From [Empedobacter] haloabium (GTDB taxonomy: Bacteria; Pseudomonadota; Gammaproteobacteria; Burkholderiales; Burkholderiaceae_D): DNA of 64,000 nt. The notes beneath the pieces were generated by a model that did not search any database, was not told the DNA's origin, and saw nothing but the letters and a program-made list of their open reading frames with translations. Shown here in pieces: positions 44,298 through 51,615 of this stretch. Each line of letters begins with the position of its first letter. Positions within the stretch are counted from its first letter, which is position 1. Position numbers and translations under genes: made by a program. The stretch covers positions 1,178,001-1,242,000 of the forward strand of contig CP136508.1 of the NCBI GenBank assembly GCA_008011715.2, written 5' to 3'.

Positions 44298-45599
44298 ATG
44301 AGTGCAGTGAATATGCCGATCGACAGCGGCCGTGTGGCCGAGTACAACGCGAGCCTGGCAGCTGAAGTACAGGCGGATTACGAAGCGCTGGCCGGCATGC
44401 TGGCACGTCGTGGCGCAGACATCGAACGGCTGACGGCCCTGGCCCAGACGTTTGCCGTGGCCGTGCCCAGCTGGGGCGTGGGCACGGGCGGCACCCGCTT
44501 TGCCCGTTTCCCGGGCCGTGGCGAACCGCGCGACGTGTTCGAGAAGATGGAGGACTGCGCGGTCATTCACCAGCTGACGCGGGCCACGCCCACGGTCTCG
44601 CTGCACTTCCCCTGGGACCGCACCGACGATCCCGCGGCGCTGCGCGAGATCGCCCGGGGCTATGGCCTCGGCTTCGATGCGGTCAATTCGAACACCTTCC
44701 AGGACCAGCCGGGCCAGGAACAGACCTATAAACATGGCAGCCTGACGGCGCACAGCGGCGCGGTGCGCGCACAGGCCGTCGCGCACAATATCGCGTGCAT
44801 CGAGCTGGGCCAGGCGCTGGGCTCGAAGGCGCTGACGGTGTGGGTGGGCGACGGCGCCAACTTCCCCGGCCAGCACAACTTGCGCGGCGCGCTCGAACGC
44901 TACCTGGACAGCATGCGCGACATCTACGGCGCACTGCCGGCCGACTGGCAGCTGTTCATCGAACACAAGCTGTTCGAGCCGGCCTTCTACGCGACCACCA
45001 TTGCCGACTGGGGCACCAGCTTCGCCTGCGCCACCGAACTCGGGCCGAAGGCGAAGTGCCTGGTCGACCTGGGGCACCATGCGCCCAACACGAACATCGA
45101 GATGATCGTGGCGCGGCTGGCGCAATTCGGCAAGCTGGGTGGCTTCCACTTCAACGACAGCAAGTATGGTGACGACGACCTGGACTCGGGCAGCATCAAT
45201 CCGTTCCAGCTGTTCCTGGTCTTCAACGAGCTGGCCGACGCCAGCCAGCGCGACCCGGCGTTCCGCCCGGCCTACATGCTGGACCAGTCGCACAACGTGA
45301 CGGACCCGATCGAGAGCCTGATGTCCTCCGCGATCGAGGTGCAGCGCGCCTTCGTGCAGGCCGCGTTGGTCGACCGCGAGGCGTTGCGGGCGCACCAGGA
45401 AGCGAACGACGTGCTGCAGGCCGCGCAAACCCTGAAGGCCGCCTACCGCACGGACGTCAGCCCGATCCTGGCGATGGCACGCCTGCGCGCGGGCGGCGCG
45501 GCCGATCCGGTCGGCGCCTACCGCGCCAGCGGCTACCGCACGCAGGCGGCCGAGCGGCGGCCGGCGCGCGCCGGCGCTTCCAGCAGCGGCATCGTCTGA
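44298..45599 (+). CDS. rhaI: L-rhamnose isomerase (rhizobial type)
   Basis: A 433-residue TIM-barrel isomerase converting L-rhamnose to L-rhamnulose. It starts after GAAGGAGACAGG. Conserved segments: SWGVGTGGTRFARFPGRGEP, VSLHFPWDRTDDPAALRE, VWVGDGANFPGQHNLRGAL, FIEHKLFEPAFYATTIADWG and GGFHFNDSKYGDDDLDSGSI; the Glu, Asp and His residues in these segments are in keeping with a divalent metal site. This is the RhaI family of rhizobia and Pseudomonas, not E. coli RhaA. It lies 33 bases after rhaD and 3 bases before the GH28 gene. Confidence 0.92.
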   Translation: MSAVNMPIDSGRVAEYNASLAAEVQADYEALAGMLARRGADIERLTALAQTFAVAVPSWGVGTGGTRFARFPGRGEPRDVFEKMEDCAVIHQLTRATPTVSLHFPWDRTDDPAALREIARGYGLGFDAVNSNTFQDQPGQEQTYKHGSLTAHSGAVRAQAVAHNIACIELGQALGSKALTVWVGDGANFPGQHNLRGALERYLDSMRDIYGALPADWQLFIEHKLFEPAFYATTIADWGTSFACATELGPKAKCLVDLGHHAPNTNIEMIVARLAQFGKLGGFHFNDSKYGDDDLDSGSINPFQLFLVFNELADASQRDPAFRPAYMLDQSHNVTDPIESLMSSAIEVQRAFVQAALVDREALRAHQEANDVLQAAQTLKAAYRTDVSPILAMARLRAGGAADPVGAYRASGYRTQAAERRPARAGASSSGIV

Positions 45600-45602
45600 C
45601 CC

Positions 45603-47048
45603 GTGCGGCGCGGCCTGCAGGCGCTGCTGGCGCCGCTGATGCTGATGTCGATGCTGGCCCTGGCGGCAAACGTCGGCGCGGCCACGTTCAGCGTGGCACG
45701 CTTCGGTGCCCGGCCGGATGGTGTCACGCTGAACACGCGGGCGATCCAGGCCGCCATCGATGCGGCGGCGGAGCAGGGCGGCACCGTCGTGTTCCCGGCC
45801 GGGACCTACCTGAGCGGCTCGATCTTCGTCAAGAGCGGCGTCACGCTGCGCCTCGACAAGGGCGTGACCCTGCTGGGATCGCAGGACATCCGCGACTATC
45901 CGGTACTGCCGACGCGGATTGCCGGCATCGAAATGGCGTGGCCGGCCGCGCTGGTCAACGTCTACCGCCAGCAGGGTGCCGCGATCGAGGGCGAGGGCAC
46001 GGTCGACGGCGACGGCAAGGTGTTCTGGGACAGTTACTGGACCCTGCGCAAGGCGTATGAGCCGCGCGGCCTGCGCTGGGCCTCCGACTACGACGCGCGG
46101 CGCCCGCGCCTGATCCAGATATTCGAGTCGTCCCGAATCAAGGTTGGCGGCGGCTTGTTGCTGCGCCGCTCCGGCTTCTGGACGCTGCACATCTGCTACT
46201 CGGAAGACGTGACGGTGGACGGCGTCGTCATCCGCAACAACTCGGACGGGCTTGGCCCCTCGACGGACGGCATCGACATCGATTCGTCGCGCCAGGTGCT
46301 GGTGCAGCATGCCGACATCGACGTCAACGACGACGCGCTGTGCCTGAAGGCCGGGCGCGACGCGGACGGCCTGCGCGTGGCGCGGCCCACGCAGGACGTG
46401 ATCATCCGCGATTCCATCGTGCGTGCCGCGGCGGCCGGCATCACCTTCGGCAGCGAGACCTCCGGCGGCTTTCGCAATATCGAGGCGTACAACATCACGG
46501 TGGCGGGCAAGGTCCCGGTCGGCATCCTGTTCAAGTCGGCACGCACGCGCGGCGGCTTCGGCGAAAACCTTCGCCTGCACGACATCACGATGAACGACGT
46601 GCCTGTCGTGCTGCGCATCACGATGAACTGGAACCCCAGCTACAGCTACGCGACGATCCCGCCGGAGGTGCGCGAAGTGCCGCCGGTGTGGCGCGTGCTG
46701 GCGACAAAGGTACCGCCGGAGCGGGGCCGGGCGCGCTTCCACGACGTCAGCCTGTGGAACATCAGGGCCACCGGCGCCACCCGCGCCTTCGAGGTGGACG
46801 GCTACCGCGAGGTGCCGCTGCGGCGCTTCAGCTTGAAGAATGTGTCGATCGAAGCGCGCGAGGGCGGCTGGCTGTACGACGTGGACGGCTGGCGCTTCGA
46901 CGACACGCGCCTGACGCTGGGCAGTCCGATCGACCTGGAGGATCGCGCCGCGGTGCAGGGATTGCCCGCTGGTGCCGCCGTGGTGCGGCCGCGCCAGCCG
47001 AAGGCCGACCCGGCGCAAAAGAGCTTCGAGGAACAGGACAAATCATGA
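45603..47048 (+). CDS. GH28 family glycoside hydrolase (polygalacturonase / rhamnogalacturonase-like)
   Basis: A 481-residue right-handed beta-helix enzyme with a signal peptide (LMLMSMLALAANVGAAT). It would act in the periplasm or outside on the galacturonate or rhamnose-galacturonate backbone of pectin. GH28 marks: N-terminal FGARPDGVTLNTRAIQAAID; TDGIDIDSS and NDDALCLKAG, which carry the catalytic aspartates; GITFGSETSGG; and ILFKSARTRGG, the substrate-binding Arg/Lys region. It starts at GTG, three bases after the rhaI stop, without a clear ribosome site, so translation is probably coupled. Endo or exo action, and galacturonan or rhamnogalacturonan preference, cannot be told. It sits inside a rhamnose operon, which favours a rhamnogalacturonan substrate. 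Confidence 0.87.
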   Translation: MRRGLQALLAPLMLMSMLALAANVGAATFSVARFGARPDGVTLNTRAIQAAIDAAAEQGGTVVFPAGTYLSGSIFVKSGVTLRLDKGVTLLGSQDIRDYPVLPTRIAGIEMAWPAALVNVYRQQGAAIEGEGTVDGDGKVFWDSYWTLRKAYEPRGLRWASDYDARRPRLIQIFESSRIKVGGGLLLRRSGFWTLHICYSEDVTVDGVVIRNNSDGLGPSTDGIDIDSSRQVLVQHADIDVNDDALCLKAGRDADGLRVARPTQDVIIRDSIVRAAAAGITFGSETSGGFRNIEAYNITVAGKVPVGILFKSARTRGGFGENLRLHDITMNDVPVVLRITMNWNPSYSYATIPPEVREVPPVWRVLATKVPPERGRARFHDVSLWNIRATGATRAFEVDGYREVPLRRFSLKNVSIEAREGGWLYDVDGWRFDDTRLTLGSPIDLEDRAAVQGLPAGAAVVRPRQPKADPAQKSFEEQDKS

Positions 47049-47059
47049 AGGAGCAGGAA

Positions 47060-47374
47060 ATGACGCAGCAGGGCTTCAAGATGCGGCTCAAGCCGGGCAT
47101 GGCGGAGGAGTACCGGCGCCGGCACGATGCGCTGTGGCCGGAGCTGGCCGAGGCCCTGACGGCGGCCGGTATCCATGATTATTCGATCTTCCTGGACGAG
47201 GAAACGCTGATCCTGTTCGCCGTCCTGAAGCTGCACCCCGGCCATACGGCGGACGCGTTGCCCGGGTTGCCCGTGATGCGGCGCTGGTGGGACTACATGG
47301 CCGACATCATGGAGGTGGAACCGGACAACCGGCCGTGCCAGTGGCCCTTGCGGCCAATGTTCTATTTCGCTTGA
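47060..47374 (+). CDS. rhaM: L-rhamnose mutarotase
   Basis: A 104-residue enzyme that interconverts alpha- and beta-L-rhamnose, feeding the isomerase. The ATG at 47060 (six bases after GGAG) is preferred to the ATG at 47045; it gives exactly the usual family length. Typical segments: FKMRLKPGMAEEYRRRHDAL, the active-site run HDYSIFLDEETLILFAVLK, RRWWDYMADIM and a C-terminal PMFYF. In R. leguminosarum the equivalent (rhaU) lies between rhaQ and rhaK; here it is at the end of the rhaD operon. Its last 13 bases overlap the end of the convergent esterase gene. Confidence 0.93.
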   Translation: MTQQGFKMRLKPGMAEEYRRRHDALWPELAEALTAAGIHDYSIFLDEETLILFAVLKLHPGHTADALPGLPVMRRWWDYMADIMEVEPDNRPCQWPLRPMFYFA

Positions 47375-48291
47375 ACCACGCCGGATGGCGTCAGCAGGCC
47401 GCGGCTGCGCAGCCATTCCTCGGCGCGGCGCGGCCAGCCGGACGCGTTGGCCAGGCCGTCGCGCATGCCCATGCCGTGGCCGCCCTGCTCGAACAAGTAC
47501 ATTTCGGCCGGCACGCGCGCACGCGTCAGCGCCTGGTAGAACAGGATGCTGTTCTCGACCGGCACCGCTTCGTCGGCCTGGGTATGGATCAGCAGGGTGG
47601 GCGGCGTGCGCGGCGTCACCTGGTGCTGCAGCGACATCAGCCGCACCAGTTCCGGCGCCGGGTTGGCGCCCAGCAGCGCCTTGCGCGAACCGGCGTGCGC
47701 CGCCGCGCCGTCCAGCGTGATGACCGGGTACAGCAGCATCAGGAAGTCCGGCCGGGCGCTGACCTGGTCCAGCGCGTTGCCGGTGCGGCCAAGCGGATGG
47801 TCGAACAGCGTGCCGGCGCTGGCGGCCAGGTGGCCGCCGGCCGAGCTGCCCATCACGCCGATGCGGTCCGGGTCGATGCGGAATTCGGCGGCGCGCGAAC
47901 GCAGCAGCCGTACCGCGCGCAGCACGTCCTGCAGCGGCGCGGGGTGGCCATACTCCTGCATGCGGTACTTCAGCACGAAGGTGGTCACGCCCAGGGTGCC
48001 GAGCCAGTTGGCATACTGGATGCCTTCGCGTTCGTAGGCCAGGCGTACATAACCGCCGCCCGGCGCGACGATGACGGCGCTGCCGTTGGGACGGTCCACT
48101 GCGGGCCCGACACGCAGCAGCGTCGGCTCGCCCACGTTGGCGACGTAACCGCCGTCGACCCGTTCGGGGCCAATGGTGCGTGCGCCCGGCACGCCTTCGG
48201 GCCACAAGGGCAGGACGGTTTGCGCGAGGGCGGAGCAGGTGGTGGCGGTCATCAGCAGGGTGGCGGCAAGGGCCTTGGCGGTCATCTTCAT
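47362..48291 (-). CDS. Exported alpha/beta-hydrolase, probable carbohydrate acetyl esterase
   Basis: A 309-residue alpha/beta-hydrolase with a signal peptide (LAATLLMTATTCSALAQ). It has the oxyanion motif VIVAPGGGYV, the nucleophile elbow GVMGSSAGGHLA, an acid in HTQADEAVPVE and a His in EQGGHGMGM. It resembles the acetyl-xylan / pectin acetylesterase-like enzymes often found with polysaccharide lyases. In this locus removal of acetyl groups from rhamnogalacturonan or homogalacturonan is likely. It follows the PL22 gene on the same strand after 77 bases, so the two are probably co-transcribed. The exact substrate is inferred from context. Confidence 0.8.
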   Translation of the reverse strand: MKMTAKALAATLLMTATTCSALAQTVLPLWPEGVPGARTIGPERVDGGYVANVGEPTLLRVGPAVDRPNGSAVIVAPGGGYVRLAYEREGIQYANWLGTLGVTTFVLKYRMQEYGHPAPLQDVLRAVRLLRSRAAEFRIDPDRIGVMGSSAGGHLAASAGTLFDHPLGRTGNALDQVSARPDFLMLLYPVITLDGAAAHAGSRKALLGANPAPELVRLMSLQHQVTPRTPPTLLIHTQADEAVPVENSILFYQALTRARVPAEMYLFEQGGHGMGMRDGLANASGWPRRAEEWLRSRGLLTPSGVVQAK

Positions 48292-48368
48292 GGTCAGGAG
48301 TGTAGCGGATCGAGGTTGGCATCGATGGTATCTCGCGGCACCGCGTCACGGGCGCCGGAGTGACCGCG

Positions 48369-49703
48369 TCACTTGCGCGCCAGCCAGTCCGGCGGCACGG
48401 GCACCACCACGATGTTCATCGAGCGCCCATCGGCGGCCAGCATGGCCGACTGGATCTGGATCCTCGTGCCCTCGGCATTGAAGGTCGGATGCGGATGATC
48501 GGCTGCCGTGGTCTTGTGCCCAGTTGTCAGCAGTTTCATCTCGCGCGTGCGGCGGTCGATCAGCCACACACTGCGTGAGAAATCGTCGCCGACCGCGAAG
48601 CGGCCGTCGGCCGAGCCGTGCACGTGCCACAGGCCGCTGCCGGATGGCGTCTGGCCGGCGATCGTCATCTCGCGCGTGCGCAGGTTGACGATGCCCAGGC
48701 CGCTGGGCTTCTCGCGCGTGCCGGCCGGGCCCCAGGCCGCATCCTGCCCCGGGTTGGCGCCACCCACGTCGGTGGCGGGACCGCCCACCGCCGCCGCGCC
48801 GCCCGGAATCGGGCGGTGGCCCATGATGGCGAACGCCACCTCGTCCGGCGTGATCACCGCTTCGTGCGTGACCCACTCGTAGGGCGCCTCGGGATACAAG
48901 GGCCGCAGGCCGCTGCCGTCGGCCTGCACGGTCCAGGTGCGCTGCGGCGACTTGCCGCCGGTCTCCCAGCTGAATACCAGCTCGCCCGGACGCCACAGGT
49001 TGGCCTGGATATGGCCGACCTGGAACGGTACCGACACCACGTGCCGGATCTCGCCCGTGCGCACATGCATGCGCGCGATGCCGTTCGGCCCGGCGCCCAT
49101 CTTGCGCGGACCGAAATCCGGCTCGATCTTCGTGCCGGGCGCCAGATGGCGCGCCGCTTCTTCCTTGCCGACGCGGAAGTAGACCCATTCCTCGTCCGCG
49201 TCCAGCGCCATGTCGCCGCCGGCGCCCAGCGCGGCCGGCATCACGCCGCACAGGCGCTGGTAGGCCTCGGCCCGCCGCATTTTGCCGGCTGCGCTGTCGG
49301 CCAGCACCGCGCCCAGGTCCACCTCCACCACTTGCAGCCGGCCCGGCTCGCGGTCCTGGCGCATGAAGTACAGCTTCATCGATTTGCGTGCCAGGTTCAG
49401 CATGCCCGTGTAGCCGCCCTCCGTCACCTGCACGATGGCACCACTCGCCTCGTTGACGGCGAGCGCCTCGTTGCCGGCCAGTTGGGAGCGGAATACGAGC
49501 CATTGTCCGTCCGCCGTCCATTGGGGGTGGGTCGGATAGATCTTCGAATCGCCATGTGCTTGCGTGGTCAGGAAGGTCAGCGGCGTGCCGGTGACGGGGT
49601 CGGGAACGATCTTGCGCTCCGACGGGAAGCGCTGGCCGATGCCGGCGTGGGCGGAGGCGGCATACAGCAGCAGGCACAGGGCGACGCGGGCGGGCAGGGT
49701 CAT
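48369..49703 (-). CDS. Oligogalacturonate lyase-like enzyme (PL22) with signal peptide
   Basis: A 444-residue seven-bladed beta-propeller enzyme. It starts MTLPARVALCLLLYAASAHA, a clear signal peptide ending AHAG. Family features: GTPLTFLTTQAHGDSKIYPT, HPQWTADGQWLVFRSQ and YEWVTHEAVITPDEVAFAI, plus a metal-binding His set near the C-terminus (GLWHVHGSADG, HPHPTFNAEG). PL22 enzymes split unsaturated digalacturonate and short oligomers by beta-elimination. The classical Dickeya Ogl is cytoplasmic and shorter, so export here is notable. It is divergent from the CE12 gene across 108 bases. Confidence 0.82.
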   Translation of the reverse strand: MTLPARVALCLLLYAASAHAGIGQRFPSERKIVPDPVTGTPLTFLTTQAHGDSKIYPTHPQWTADGQWLVFRSQLAGNEALAVNEASGAIVQVTEGGYTGMLNLARKSMKLYFMRQDREPGRLQVVEVDLGAVLADSAAGKMRRAEAYQRLCGVMPAALGAGGDMALDADEEWVYFRVGKEEAARHLAPGTKIEPDFGPRKMGAGPNGIARMHVRTGEIRHVVSVPFQVGHIQANLWRPGELVFSWETGGKSPQRTWTVQADGSGLRPLYPEAPYEWVTHEAVITPDEVAFAIMGHRPIPGGAAAVGGPATDVGGANPGQDAAWGPAGTREKPSGLGIVNLRTREMTIAGQTPSGSGLWHVHGSADGRFAVGDDFSRSVWLIDRRTREMKLLTTGHKTTAADHPHPTFNAEGTRIQIQSAMLAADGRSMNIVVVPVPPDWLARK

Positions 49704-49762
49704 GGTTGCGGTGGCAAGTGGGACACGTGACCATTGTGGTGGCGATCGTGCGCATCGTTCGC

Positions 49763-49777
49763 TCATCTTCCTGATTC
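49763..49777 (+). promoter_or_regulatory. Operator-like motif TCATC-N4-TGATTC between PL22 and CE12 genes
   Basis: TCATC TTCC TGATTC, followed by TTTG. It is the closest match to the site at 31660 (13 of 15 bases the same, and the following TTT). It lies 34 bases upstream of the tandem-CE12 start and 59 upstream of the divergent PL22 start. Confidence 0.5.
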
Positions 49778-49811
49778 TTTGCGGCCGCGCTGCCGGCTTA
49801 GAATGGACGGC

Positions 49812-51464
49812 ATGAACCGATACCTGCGGGCGCTGGCCGGCGCCGTCCTTCTCCTCCTGTTCTGCGGCGCGTACGGCCAGACGCTGCCCGCCGCCGTCAA
49901 CACCGATCCGGCTCGCGCGGTCGTCACGCTGCCGGAGCCCGCCAACCCGGCGCTGCCTTCCTTGATATTGATCGGCGACTCCACCGTCCGCAACGGCAAG
50001 GACGATGGCCAGGACCTGGGACCGGCCGGGCAATGGGGCTGGGGCCGGCCCATCGCGGACTACTTCGATCCGGCCCGCATCAACGTCGTCAACCGTGCCG
50101 TCGGCGGCCTGTCCAGCCGTACCTACCTGACCAGCGGTCACTGGCAGCGCACGCTGGCGTTCGTCAAGCGGGGCGACGTGGTCATCATGCAGTTCGGCCA
50201 CAACGACGCCAGTCCCGTCAACGACGATCGCCGCGCGCGCGGTACCTTGCGCGGCACCGGAGAGGAAAGCGACACCATCGACAACCTGCTGACGGGGCAG
50301 CGCGAGACGGTGCATACCTACGGCTGGTACCTGCGGCGCTTCATCGCCGACATTCGCGCCCGCGGCGCCACGGCCATCGTCTGCTCGCCCGTGCCGTTCA
50401 AGCGCTGGGATGCCGACGGCCGCACCCGGCGCGCGCGCGCCGACTATGGCGGCTGGGCGGCGCAGGTGGCGCGCCAGGAACTGGCGGGCTTCATCGACCT
50501 GAACGAAGCCGCCGCGGCGCGGTACGACGCGCTCGGTCGCGACGCCGTACTGCGGCTGTTCCCGCAAGTGACGCCGGACGAGACGGTGCACACGAACCTG
50601 GCGGGCGCCCGGCTCAACGCCGAGGTCGTGGTGGCCGGCATCCGTGCGCTTGGCGTGCCCTTACTGGTGGGTGCGTTGAACGACAAGGGCCGGGCCATCG
50701 TGCCCCTCGACGATGCGCGGCCCGTCGTTACCGGGCCACCGGGTCCGCCGCGGCCGGCCAACGACCTGCCGGCGTTGTTCCTGGTCGGCGATTCGACGGT
50801 GAAAAGCGGCGGCAAGGATGGCATGGTGGGCTGGGGCGAGCGGATCGCGCCGTACTTCGACCCGACCAGGGTGAACGTCGTCAACCACGCCATCGGCGGG
50901 CGCAGCAGCCGCACGTTCTACACGGAAGGGCGTTGGGCGCGCGTGCTGGAGCAATTGCGGCCGGGCGATGCGGTGCTGATCCAGTTCGGCCACAACGACG
51001 GTGGCCGCATCGGCGATCCCGCCATGAAGGGCCGCGCCTCCGGTGCCGGCACGGGACCGGAGACGGTCATGGAGCGCAAGGCCGACGGCAGCGTGGAGGC
51101 GGTGCACACCTTCGGCTGGTACATGGCGCGCTACGTGGCCGACGCGCGCGCAAAAGGCGTGACGGTCGTGCTGCTGTCGCCGGTGCCGCATCGCGACCGC
51201 TGGCAGGAAGGCCGCGACTTCGCGGAGTTTGCCGCCTGGGACGAGGAGGTGGCGCGTCAGGGCGGGGCGCTGTTTGCCGACCTGACGATAGTGGTGACGG
51301 AGGGCTATCGGGCGCTTGGCGCGGCGGTGGTGGATGGGTTCTTTGCCGACGCGCGCACGCATACCAACGATGCCGGGGCGGCGTTCAATGCGCGCCAGGT
51401 AGTGCTGGCGCTGCAGGGATTGCCTGGCAGGCCTTTCGAACGCTGGTTGAAGGCGGGCATGTAG
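49812..51464 (+). CDS. Tandem two-domain rhamnogalacturonan acetylesterase (CE12-CE12)
   Basis: A 550-residue exported protein with two complete SGNH/GDSL esterase domains of the CE12 (rhamnogalacturonan acetylesterase) type. Signal peptide ends near AYGQT. Domain 1 (about 50-290): nucleophile Ser57 in IGDSTVRNG, QFGHNDASP, catalytic His260 in ETVHTNLAG. Domain 2 (about 320-535): Ser328 in VGDSTVKSGG, QFGHNDGGR, His517 in ARTHTNDAG. A Pro-rich linker (VTGPPGPPRPANDLP) joins them. Both catalytic sets look intact, so two active sites in one chain are expected. Starts at 49803 and 49812 are both possible; neither has a strong ribosome site. It is convergent with the GH105 gene. Confidence 0.88.
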   Translation: MNRYLRALAGAVLLLLFCGAYGQTLPAAVNTDPARAVVTLPEPANPALPSLILIGDSTVRNGKDDGQDLGPAGQWGWGRPIADYFDPARINVVNRAVGGLSSRTYLTSGHWQRTLAFVKRGDVVIMQFGHNDASPVNDDRRARGTLRGTGEESDTIDNLLTGQRETVHTYGWYLRRFIADIRARGATAIVCSPVPFKRWDADGRTRRARADYGGWAAQVARQELAGFIDLNEAAAARYDALGRDAVLRLFPQVTPDETVHTNLAGARLNAEVVVAGIRALGVPLLVGALNDKGRAIVPLDDARPVVTGPPGPPRPANDLPALFLVGDSTVKSGGKDGMVGWGERIAPYFDPTRVNVVNHAIGGRSSRTFYTEGRWARVLEQLRPGDAVLIQFGHNDGGRIGDPAMKGRASGAGTGPETVMERKADGSVEAVHTFGWYMARYVADARAKGVTVVLLSPVPHRDRWQEGRDFAEFAAWDEEVARQGGALFADLTIVVTEGYRALGAAVVDGFFADARTHTNDAGAAFNARQVVLALQGLPGRPFERWLKAGM

Positions 51465-51507
51465 CGCTACTGGCTGCTGGCTCTCTTGCACCCAGAAGCG
51501 CAGAGCC

Positions 51508-51534
51508 GGGGTCGGACCCGCCGGGTCCGACCCC
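51508..51534. repeat. Perfect GGGGTCGGACCC palindromic repeat
   Basis: Perfect 12-bp arms GGGGTCGGACCC and GGGTCCGACCCC flank GCC. It lies between the convergent CE12 and GH105 genes and is suited to act as a two-way terminator. Confidence 0.8.
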
Positions 51535-51576
51535 AGTCTTCGGTCTCGGGGTGAGGTGCACGAGGCGCCGGGGCTG

Positions 51577-51606
51577 CGTCAGCAAACTTCGGCGACAGAC
51601 CCCAGC
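51577..51606. repeat. Partial copy of the AACTTCGGGG/ACAGACCCC repeat
   Basis: CAAACTTCGG followed by CGACAGACCCCAG matches the right half of the elements at 6592 and 18777, without the left arm. It ends about ten bases from the GH105 stop codon. Confidence 0.5.
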
Positions 51607-51615
51607 GGCCCCGCC

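Noticed and set aside
41898..47018. A 1706-codon open frame on the minus strand opposite rhaD, rhaI and GH28
   Set aside because: It is antisense to three well-supported genes. The protein is Arg/Val/Ala/His/Gln-rich with no domain. Long antisense frames arise in high-GC DNA from the codon pattern of the true strand.
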